A DNA stretch of 64,000 bases from contig MOWL01000024.1 of the NCBI GenBank assembly GCA_002110485.1, forward strand, positions 868,001-932,000, written 5' to 3'. This DNA comes from Emergomyces orientalis (Eukaryota; Ascomycota; Eurotiomycetes; Onygenales; Ajellomycetaceae). This document shows positions 45,001 through 54,697 of the stretch, piece after piece; position 1 is the stretch's first letter; each line of letters opens with the position of its first letter. The notes below the pieces were generated by a model. It searched no databases. It was given only the letters and a program-made list of their open reading frames with translations, and had not been told where the DNA came from. Position numbers and translations under genes: made by a program.

Positions 45001-45513
45001 TTAAATAACCCTACATAACGGCACCCCCCCGGTCATCTTTTCTACGCACTCCCTCGCCTCCAAAATCCCCTGATTAGTCGTCAAAAACAAACACTCCCCC
45101 GGCGTCCTCAGCCCTTCGACCGTATCCCGTTTATGGCCGCGCACAATATCCCTCAACTCGGGTACGTCGAGAGTCAACCTCCGCGTCGGCTTGCTAACCA
45201 ACGACATCTTGCTAATGACAGGTTCGCTCTGCCAGTACTTCAGCCCCAGCCAGAGCCGGCGCGACGCTACGTTTTCCCTCGTCACCGGCTCGATGGGTTC
45301 AACCTCATCGTTGGCGGCGGGGATTTTGAGGAGGACGTGTTGGGGCGGTGGGTTGCGGCCGGCTAGTACGACGGTGGAGATAAAGCCGGCATCCCGTAGG
45401 GCGATGGCTAGGCGGAGGTGTAGTTTTGTGTTTGGGATGGAGGTGATGGCGAGCCGGGCCTTGGAGGCGTTGGTGATGGAGGAGCAGACGTGGGCTAGGT
45501 TGACGAGGGACAT
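45001..45513 (-). CDS. mrps8: Mitochondrial small-subunit ribosomal protein uS8m
   Basis: Single-exon gene of 170 residues. The N-terminus MSLVNLAHVCSSITNASKAR matches the first helix of uS8m. LHLRLAIALRDAGFIS follows, and the C-terminal domain reads TPGECLFLTTNQGILEAREC and ends GGVPLCRVI, the bacterial-type S8 finish. It would act in the mitoribosome small subunit, binding the central domain of the mitochondrial SSU rRNA. The length is usual for fungal uS8m. It is divergent from the proline-rich gene at 46228. Confidence 0.93.
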   Translation of the reverse strand: MSLVNLAHVCSSITNASKARLAITSIPNTKLHLRLAIALRDAGFISTVVLAGRNPPPQHVLLKIPAANDEVEPIEPVTRENVASRRLWLGLKYWQSEPVISKMSLVSKPTRRLTLDVPELRDIVRGHKRDTVEGLRTPGECLFLTTNQGILEARECVEKMTGGVPLCRVI

Positions 45514-46227
45514 TGTGACGCTTTCGGGTATGGCTTTTTACCTATTTAACGGCAGCTGGGGCGGAAGGTAGAGAAGAGGCTATCGCCTCGGATTGGTTTG
45601 TGTAGCCTTTGGCTGGCCCGCTCGTCGGATAGCTTTGTATTTATAAGGGGGTTTTACTGATTGAAAAAGGATTGGTTAGTTGATGTATAGGGATAGTGAC
45701 AGGGGGGGGTTAAAAGGCGCAATTGGGTTCATAGAGATACTCACTGGTATAGACATGAATATATTTGGTCGAGCGGGTGATCTCCGTATCCTGCTGCGTG
45801 TGTGTATCATCAGTCTGCCGACTTTGATTCAATAAATTTGCCATGTCAAAATACACGTGATTGGTACCACGTGATATGTACCTTGGCATGCCCGCATTAG
45901 GCAATTTTCGACTTCAATCCGTCGTCTTGCTGTGACTGGCCAGCCACGACTGGCTTAAGCGCGGGGCTCAGCTGCAAAACCCGCAGCCCGCAGCCTGGAG
46001 TGCAACAACATGCATGACAGGATCACCATCATGGCGGTTAGCTGTTCTTCATCCATCTGGCCTCCTAGTATGCTCTCAATTTAAGCATCTCGTCCTCGTT
46101 GTTTGATTTCGCATCCTATTCTACTGTGTCTTGTCTAGCGTTCAGAGCGTCCTGTTCGTATTCCCACCCTCCCTTTATCACCCATTTTGCTTCCTCTCTC
46201 GTACCCTATACGAGCTTGTCGCATACA
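45514..46227. promoter_or_regulatory. Divergent promoter region, uS8m / proline-rich orphan
   Basis: A 714-bp interval. It contains CACGTG at about 45869-45874 and pyrimidine-rich stretches before the plus-strand start. An upstream ATGGCG (46031) with a possible donor exists, but it does not lead into the conserved frame. Confidence 0.45.
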
Positions 46228-47835
46228 ATGCCTCCCCTTCCCAGCGAACAGTGTTTGCTCACAGTGTAAGATAATTCCTATATCCCTTATTGAGGCATAT
46301 GTGACTGACAATATATCAGCTTTGTTGACGTTCACTACTATTTTTCCACTCCTACGCCGCGGCCCTTGCACCACCGCTTCGACAAAGGCTCCTATCTCTA
46401 CATCTATCATGATGCCGCCCAGAACAAGGCGAGAATCGAGATCGCGAATCACCCCGGAATGCCCGAGCAAGATGCTTTCTGTGGATGTATGTCAAAATAT
46501 TTTGAAGGTGTCCATTGTTGATAATCCCCCAATGCTGACGAGCGTGGGGGTAACTTAGCTTTGGAGGCTGCTCATTTGCGCAATTCGGATAAATTTCCCA
46601 CTCTTTGCACTTTAACTGTAGACACTCATCGACAGAATGCATCCGGGCCACCAACGCCTTCAAGCATTGACCAGAATGAGTGGCTCCTGGCCAACGTTGA
46701 CCCTCGCGATGAAAGCAGGGCATTTCTTCGACTTCATACCCTGGATCTCTATTTCTGGACTTTGAATGACACCACGTTGTTTCTTGAGAGTGCCAGAAAG
46801 ATCCTGGCTCCCACACAGCTTGATGTTATGCCCATTCCTCAACAACCCCAGGCGCACGAGGTTGCGATGAGCCCCGTAGTACAGAAGCTGGAAAATGTAG
46901 CGATAACCGATCCAGCCTACCACAATGGTCAGACGAGAAATTCCCGAGCTGAACCTGCCGCAATACAGCAGCCACCTCCACAGCTGGCTGTTCAAAACTT
47001 TGCACCTCCGCCTGCCCAGACAACGTCATCGGAACCCGTCAGTCCCCTGGAAGCACCGAATGCGCCGCCTACATCCAAACAAGAGGAAACACAGGTCAAC
47101 TATACTCCTCTAGCGTATAACCCTTCTGCGCCTGCTGCGCCGGAGCCCATTAAACCGCGTGAGAAAACACCACCACCGCAAGACGGTGCAGCTGGGACGG
47201 GCCTGGTTGCTGCCGCAGTGTCGGATCATGCTCAAGCATTCGCTCCTCCTCCAATGTCTCCCGGATTTCCCCCTCCCCCACCGAGCCAGGGCCCAGGATA
47301 TGGTGGACAGTATGGATCGCCGCCTCCAGCAGCCGGTTTAGCCCACACACCATCTATCTCCTCTCACTCTTCGGGACACAACCATAACCAGCCTGCTAGC
47401 ATGTCGTTTGCTCCTCCCCCTACCGCCGCACATGCGCCACCGGCAGCTCCAGGTGCTGCGCCGTACTCACCACCGCCACAGGACCCAAATGCTCATTTAT
47501 TCAGACAACAGAGTTTCGGGCCGCCTCCTGCATCACCACATAACCCAGCACATCAACATTACCAGGGCGGCTATGCAGATTACCACCCGGGTCAAGCTCC
47601 TCAAGCTCCACAAGCTCCCCAGCTTCCAATTGGCGGATACGCGAATTATTCATACGGCCAGCCACAGCAACAGCAACCACCCCCTGGCGGGAATATGTAT
47701 GACGTTCACCACCAGGTTTATCGGCCAACAGAGGCCGAAGGCAATGCTCAATATGTGAAACAGAATCAAAGACAGTCATCGTCAGGCCTTGGACGAGGCG
47801 TTGGCAAGTTTCTGAAAAAGCTTGAGAAATTTTAG
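46228..47835 (+). CDS. Uncharacterised fungal protein: conserved N-terminal domain, long proline-rich tail
   Basis: Three exons (46228-46265, 46320-46486, 46559-47835) with phases 2 and 1 give 493 residues. The start ATG at 46228 opens MPPLPSEQCLLTVFVDVHYY, which joins in frame to PRPLHHRFDKGSYLYIYHDA. Residues 1-170 look like a compact beta-rich domain (NKARIEIANHPG, FPTLCTLTVDTH, LRLHTLDLYFWTLND, ILAPTQLDV). I recall this N-terminus from other Eurotiomycete proteins, but it has no name or function known to me. Residues about 185-455 are Pro/Gln/Ala-rich with poly-Pro (PGFPPPPPSQ), typical of SH3- or profilin-binding disordered regions. The C-terminus GLGRGVGKFLKKLEKF is a basic amphipathic helix that could touch membranes or actin partners. 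Confidence 0.82.
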
Positions 47836-50743
47836 AGCGCCTTCTGCTGCTAAAAATAAGGGAGCTGGGAGGAATGTAGAAGTTTGCATGCATATCTCCC
47901 ACTACCCAATATAATGCACCACCGTTTCGCCGCGGGCCAAACAGTTATATCATATGAATCGAATCGGAATGCCCTTCCCTTTTTCGCACCCTACTCTACA
48001 GACTACGCTATCCTATCTTACTACCGCTGATGAACCTCTCGTTTGCCAGATGGGTGATTGGTAATTTGTATGAACCTTTTTATTATTAGGTTTTTTTCTT
48101 TTCCTTTTGGTATATTTGTTCTCACGCATTAGTTTCTGTCATGTTTTCACGAATTTGAATGATAAATACGTTACCCCGCATTGCCTTCGTGCTTAGGGTT
48201 ACTTATCTCCTTTCTTTTTCTTGGATGTTTGTTTCTCATATTTAGCATTTACAATTGAATATCAACAACATTATTGCTCATTGCTCATCAGGCGTTCCAG
48301 GAGAATAAATCAAATTCCGCTTGGTCAAATTTGAGTAATTCATATCGGTGGTTGATCTCATGGAACTGTTGTTTTTGATTCACATGGCTGTAACTACTTG
48401 ATATCATTCGTGCTCCAGTTCCCCTCTACATAAGCCTCTCCTCGGAAATGCCACTCGGGGTGGAAGGCTATCGCAGCAAAGGGCCTAGGCTCCGAACTAC
48501 CAAAAGATGTCAAGGGGGGTGGGCATGACTTTCTTGCCGAATGGAGTCGGCTTAAATTTCTTATGCACTCTCTCCTCCCTTCACGCACATTACAGTTAAT
48601 GACAGATGCTGCCAAGCTCCCAGATATTATAATTCTTCATAGGGACCTCGCAAAAGCATCCAGTCAATGTCAGACTTTCCTAATTAGGCGGCGTGGCCCC
48701 CTACGACGCACGATATTCGCAAGGTCATGGATGGTCTTAATTCTGTCTTAGATAACTACATTCAAGAAAATATGTCAGATTTCCCGGAGCCATAAACCCA
48801 AGTCTCCCATCTCGCCCGTGGTTTTCCGTTGGCCGGTTAACGACGTTGACGGTATCGTATCGCTTGAGGGTTAAGCCCTACCTTCCCCAGAAGATTCCAC
48901 GTGCAGTTGAAACGGGGCGGTGGAAAATTATCGTAAAGCCGGATGAATCATATCTGGCCATTAGGAAACACGAAAACGCTGGCGGTGTCACTTGGACTGC
49001 CTTCCACTATGGGTATTCAGCATCGTATTAGATGATAGAGAGATGGCCCTGCTCATTATTGTTTGTGCTCAACCTCGCCCATCCCCTTAGAATCACATTA
49101 CGCTGCTTGAGTTCCGCGTACTCTCTATAAGGTAAGCGCCTGTCGCTGTTCGGATTCCGCTTTTCCTCAGGCCTTCAAACTCTACATCCTCTTCATGTTG
49201 GTTTTTACACTTACTAACCTGTCCATATAGCCCGATTCTCCAGGTTCGCTCGCTCCCGGCCTTTGTAGGGTATTTATTTTGAGGAATCTGGTAGACCCGT
49301 CGTTGCACTGCTAAAGACGAGATCCACAATGCTTCTTTGCCAGCTGACAAGTCTAAATTTTAGTAACCTGGCTCGGTTCAGTAGCTCATTTTATGACTGT
49401 CGATTAGTCCCCGCATCGCATCACCTCCACAGCTTGGAAAATGGCGTGCGGGGAAGATGAAATTAGCTGCCTGAAGATGCCTTGTTTCCTTCACACCTAC
49501 CCGGTCGAAGAGTGTTTTGAAACTGTTAAAGACACGCTAGAAAATTGACGACCACGCTTCTTGCCCCAGTCTGCATAAATTCAATCCTTTGACACGGTTT
49601 CCATCGGCGTTCATGGCCAAGGTTTTTTCAAGGCGAGGTTTTTCCAGAACACAATGATTGTTTAGTAGAAGCGGCTACCCATGTAGGGATGTCAGGCATC
49701 ACGCTGCTAGCAATCTGGGGAAATTCTCGGCTTTCAAGATCCCTGAGATCTCACGACCACTAACAACAATCTTACCCCCGCCGTCAAGAACAAAGAGTTT
49801 TCTGGCAGGGGACATCCACCCCGTCTCCTGGCATCGCCCTACTTTGGTGCCCGGCCTTGGCGGCCCTCCTTAAATGAAGTCGCGACTTCGGGCCATCTTG
49901 GCATGTGAAACCCGCTTCTTTTTTTCCTGACTGCGAAGGCTTCTCCATGAACTCATCAACAGCAAATACTACTCTGCTATCTCCCCCTGCTGCTCTAAAC
50001 CTCGTTTTATCCACAATAGCTCGCAAGCTAAGAAAGTTTAACCGGACATCAGGTACGGCCGCATAGTGCCGTGGTAAAACGGCATCCACCTTAAACTGAT
50101 AACCACAGCTCCCTCCCGCCCCCGTATTAGCCCGAGTTGGAGATGATCAATGTTTCATGGGCAGGCAAAAAATCCGCCGACACTACTCTGTAGCAGTTAG
50201 CTGAACACCACCGGGGCAGCACTACAGGAGCATGAGATAATGCGCGATTTATTTTACCTCCGCCTGCCAGGATCAAAGAAGACGTCATCCTACTCTATGT
50301 ATTCTCCCTTTTATCAGCTCTTTTCTAGAGGTGCTGTGTCTTTGCGCTATTCCCGGTTCAGGGCGGGAATCCGTTCTAAGGTCTTGGCTCTGTTTCTTCA
50401 TCTGTTTGATTCGTCCGCTAGCATCAGCTGGCCGCTGATCATCACCTTATTTTTCTAGGCACAAGGTTCGAGTCTCCTGTTTATCACTCGGAAAACAAAT
50501 TCCCAGCGGGTACAAAGTACCCATGCGACTATGATAAGCGATCCTCCTGCTTCTGGAAAGGGGGGAGCGTAAAGCTGCTGAGGTACACATGGGCCACAGA
50601 GATCACTATGTTGTTTCTCTCTGCGGAGTTATAAAAGGAACATCCCATCCGGCAAGATGTGTTGGGTTTATTTCTCTACTTGGGAAATTTTTGACATATG
50701 CATTTCAATTCTTGAAGAGCAACTTTGATCTGACTATCCCATC
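47836..50743. other. Intergenic, about 2.9 kb
   Basis: No supported gene. Several short open frames (for example 48394-48615 minus, 49784-50089 minus) lack family resemblance. A TATA-type element at 50630 belongs to the next gene. Confidence 0.5.
50630..50637 (+). promoter_or_regulatory. TATA box of the secreted LVIVD-type gene
   Basis: TATAAAAG lies 107-114 bp before the ATG at 50744 and fits a TATA element with a leader of 50-80 nt. Confidence 0.55.
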
Positions 50744-52352
50744 ATGAAGCTATCCCTTCTTGCCCCCTTGATGGTGGCCGGTCTGGCAATGGCCGAAAGT
50801 CTCCCACAGGCCGAGAAAAACATGATGCAGATGCAACGTCTCATGGACATGAAGCTCGCTGCTCGAGAGAAGCTACGCAAAAATGGAGTGTTTGATGAAG
50901 GGCGATTCAAATCTATAAAGGGGCCACAGCGTTGCGCTAATGGCAAGGCTGGCGAGTTTAGCTGTAACAATGTCGATATGACTGCCTTCATAAGCCATCA
51001 GGACATGGGCAGTACGACACGGGAAGGAAATGATGTTTGGGGTACGTTGAATTCAATTCTTTTCGTTTGAGTCATTTCCTGGAATTTGTCTGCTGACTCT
51101 ACACTGCGTAGGCTGGAATGCCGATGATGGTCGTGAGTTCGTTGCAGTCGGACAGACTGACGGCACCGCATTTGTCGAGGTTCTGAAAAATGGCCAGCTT
51201 AAATATGTTGGCCGGTTGCCCACGCAGACCGTGTCAAGCACATGGCGCGACATGAAGGTCATTGATGGTTATGTCTACATTGGCGCTGAAGCCCACGGTC
51301 ATGGTTTGCAAATCTTTGATATGCGTAAGGTATGAATAAGGAACAACAACTCTCCATTCTATACCTCTAAACGTAGAGAGAGACACTGACATGTGGTGAG
51401 AGTATATAGCTGGCTGAGGTGAAAGGCAGACCAGTGACCTACAACATCAAAAAGGATCTCACTGCCTGGTTCAGTGGCTTTGGTAGCTCTCACAACATCG
51501 TCGCGCACGAAGACACCAAGATGATCTATGCGGTCGGCACGGGACGAAACACCGCATGTAAAGGAGGCTTGTTCATGGTTGATGTTTCGAACCCTGCCAA
51601 GCCCAAATCTCCCGGCTGTGTCAGTGAAGATGGATACGTGCATGACGGTACGTAACTTATTTTCTGCGCCCGAGTTTCATTTTCATTTTCATTTTCATTT
51701 TTCATTTTCATTTACAAAAACTACATAATCTAACACACTTCACCCAGCCCAATGTGTTATCTACAAGGGCCCAGACAAGAAATACACCGGCCACCAGATT
51801 TGCTTCAACTACAACGAGGACACCCTCACCATCGTCGACGTGACTGATAAGTCCAAGCCTGTGCAAATTTCCTCAACCCCATACAACGGCGCCTCCTACA
51901 CCCACCAGGGCTGGGTCGCCGATGAGAACATGGAATACCTGCTCTTGGACGACGAGCTCGATGAGAAAGACGGCACCAACCCAGGCAAGTCAGGTCACAC
52001 CACCACTTACATCGTCAACATCTCCAGCCTCGCCAAGCCGAAGTTCACGGGCTACTATCAGTCGCCCGTCAAGTCGGTCGACCACAACCAGTATGTTCTC
52101 AACGGTCTCACATACCAGTCCAATTATGGTTCCGGCCTGCGCATTGTGGACGTTTCCACCGTGGGCCAGGATGCGACGGGTAAGGGATTTGAGGAAGTTG
52201 GCTTCTTTGATTGCCATCCCGAGGATGATGCCGCCGGTGGTAATGTTGAGTTTGTCGGCTCGTGGAGTGTGTATCCTTATTTCGAGAGCGGGACTATTGT
52301 GCTCAATAGCATTGAGAGGGGTCTTTTCGCCTTGAAGTATAACCCTGAGTAG
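50744..52352 (+). CDS. Secreted LVIVD/choice-of-anchor-B-type beta-propeller protein
   Basis: Four exons (50744-51041, 51112-51329, 51410-51647, 51748-52352) with phases 1,0,1 give 452 residues. A clear signal peptide (MKLSLLAPLMVAGLAMA, cleavage before ESLPQ) sends it to the secretory route. The mature protein carries repeated blades such as REFVAVGQTDGTAFVEVL, YVYIGAEAHGHGLQIFD, GGLFMVDVSNPAKPKSPG, DTLTIVDVTDKSKP and SGLRIVDVS. These match the LVIVD pattern of choice-of-anchor B proteins. Conserved Cys residues (CANG, SCNN, CVSEDGYVHD-AQC, QICFNYNED) suggest disulphides. Related fungal proteins carry the label regulatory P domain-containing; no enzymatic role is established to my knowledge. 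No GPI signal is seen at the C-terminus. Confidence 0.88.
51675..51714. repeat. TTTTCA hexanucleotide repeat in intron 3
   Basis: About six units (one with an extra T) lie inside the 100-nt intron 51648-51747, forming most of its pyrimidine-rich part. Confidence 0.85.
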
Positions 52353-53032
52353 AGTAGATGGTATATGGCCGTGGTTACATTGAAGCTGCTGGCCTTTCAA
52401 GGTTTCATGACTTGATCATGGGCTAGGTTTTTCCAGAGGGACTGCTTGGTTTTTTTTTCGCCCCTTGTATATGATGGAAAAGTGGTTCATGTGATGAAAG
52501 AGTCTAACACCTCATCCACCATGCATGATTTGATCATGGGCTTTGTGTATGCATTGAAGATGCTTGTCTTAGCGTGTATATGGATATCAGTAAATATATT
52601 TTTATGGTAGTTGTAGTTGTCTGTCTTTGCTGAAAAGCACATATTTCTCGTAGCTTGAGTCTGAGTAGGAGGGGTAGACAGATCGGAGTATGCTATTTTT
52701 TTAATATACATATATATATATATATATATTTTAGAAAATCTATGATGCCTTATTTCGGAAAGATAATATATAAACCCCGCGACGAAAAATACGATGATAA
52801 CACGGCTGATACATCTGATAATATCTTATCAGTTCTAAGAAATCAATAGACAGTTTATCACATTTTTTAATATTAAGTTAAATGCTTTCATGTAGAATTT
52901 CTTTATTTACCTTAACAGATTTCCTTCTGTAATTTTTCTCTCCAGCCAAATCCAGACACCAACAAACAATCCGAGGTTGCCACCTCTCCCTTATAAAAAT
53001 TCCTCGAGGCCAGCTTCCGACAACCAACTAGT
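52353..53032. other. Intergenic between LVIVD-type gene and tRNA-Leu
   Basis: AT-rich 3' flank with a TA run (52707-52730). No gene seen. Confidence 0.5.
52707..52730. repeat. TA dinucleotide run
   Basis: About ten TA units with one interruption. Confidence 0.8.
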
Positions 53033-53146
53033 GGGAAGATGGCCGAGTGGTTATGGCGCTACGTTCAGGTCTTGGCACGAATCAGCTGATTTAGCCTGGG
53101 CTTCGTAGTAGGGCAACCTGCGTGGGTTCGAGTCCCACTCTTCTCA
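53033..53146 (+). tRNA. tRNA-Leu (CAG) with intron
   Basis: The acceptor stem GGGAAGA pairs with TCTTCTC (one G-U), with discriminator A at 53146. The D arm is GGCCGAGTGGTTATGGC. The anticodon stem CTACG/CGTAG encloses TTCAGG, with CAG at 53066-53068. A 33-nt intron (53070-53102) follows the base 3' of the anticodon. A long variable arm, typical of class II leucine tRNA, precedes the T arm GTGGG-TTCGAGT-CCCAC. Mature length is 81 nt. Confidence 0.95.
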
Positions 53147-54697
53147 TCATCTTTATTTTTTAATTTTAATTTTAATTTTTTTGGAATTTTATGTTACCTG
53201 GAGGTTCTCCCTAAGGTTCCATTCTTCTTTAATTTCTATTTCTGTGGTGTTCTTCTCTTGTCAAATTAATTTATTAATTTATTTTCCGTGTTTACATCCT
53301 CCGCCCATTTAAATGGCCTTTTTTTGCCACGCAAAAAGTAGCGAGAAAAAGGGGGCCGAAATTCAAAATAATTTGATTCAGGTAAAACACCAACGATAGA
53401 AAAATACAAAGCAGGTATCATCTCATCCTCAGAGAGGAGCAGCTTCTGGCTTGTCATATAAATGCCATCGTCGTTCGGTTAGAAATACCGACGGGGTTAG
53501 TCCGCCGCGTTTAATTTCGCTTACCCCCTATTTCATGCCGGGGGATAGCCAACTTTCCGCCCGTTCCAGGGGCAAGGATGAGAACGCAGCAAAGGTGCTC
53601 AATGCATCTGAAAGGTCAATTTTTCAAAATACTGTGTACATTTGCATTTCTTCTTATGGATTAAAAACAGTGATGAGGGAAAAAAGTTAGATAACTTAAT
53701 GTCTAATTCAATTCAAGTCAAGAATTTCGCTTCTTCGGTATCTTAACTAGCAAACTATACTATATATCAATATAAAAATTCAGAAACTTTCTTAAAAAAA
53801 AGGAAGAAAGGAAGAAAAAATGGAGAACAATAATCATTCTGCTAATATGGAAAATGTGTCAAAATCAAATTGGAATCAAAATCAAAATTGGAATTAAAAA
53901 ATCATTAAAAGAGGCCAAAAAATATAGAATCGATGAGAAACAAGCAAGAAGATAATGAAGTAAGAAGCGCTGTGAACACAAGTGAAACAGAAAAGAACAT
54001 TGAAAAATTTCAAAATTTCAGTGGTGATATGAGTGCAAGAAAAAAAAAGAAAAAAAAAAGAAAAGGAAATAAAATCACTCTCATCTCCCAGTTCTTCTCA
54101 CTACACCTTCCACACACAAAGAGATGCTCACAAGCAAAGCTAGTTTGGCTGACTGAGAAAGAATAGAATAGAGTAGAATAGAAAGTGTCCAAAATAAACG
54201 ATACATGATATGAAGAATGAGATGTGTATTGTTCCGAAGCCAAAGAATTTTTTTTTTTTGGGAATAAACAAATAGCGCTCCTGGTTACCGTTTCATTGTG
54301 TACTTTAACCAAGTCAGGTCCAGTCAGGTCAAGGACAGCGAAGCAATGCAAGTATGCATGTTATATCCAAACCATCAGATAAAACAGACAACTGTAGAGG
54401 TATTTCTATGCCTTGAGCGAAGTTCAGGGGTGAGAACGGAGAAAAAACCCGTAAAACCAAAAATCAAAAAGCCAAAAGGAGAACAACTGTGTTAAAATAG
54501 ATATATTGGCGATGATGATTGGTCGAAATGAAGTTGAAATGGAATTGAAATGAAGTGAAATGGCGCTTGGAAAGATGTATGATGTTGTTCTTTATGTTGT
54601 CATGACCCATGTAAAAGATGTTTGAAGGGTGCGTAAGTAAGTAAAAATGAGCAAGTCGAGAAGTTTCATAGCCCTAGCCCTCCAGGAGAAGTAACTA
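53147..54697. other. AT-rich intergenic region
   Basis: About 1.55 kb. A T-rich stretch directly after the tRNA (53154-53180) is a likely Pol III terminator. Poly-A/G runs occur near 53793-53820 and 54040-54066, and TTTAATTT-type short repeats near 53157-53179. No gene supported. Confidence 0.5.

Noticed and set aside
46031..46265. Upstream ATGGCG exon for the proline-rich gene
   Set aside because: Splicing it to the next segment does not give the phase required to enter the conserved domain. The ATG at 46228 does so with canonical splice sites.
49784..50089. 101-aa minus-strand open frame
   Set aside because: No family resemblance and no conserved neighbours; likely chance.
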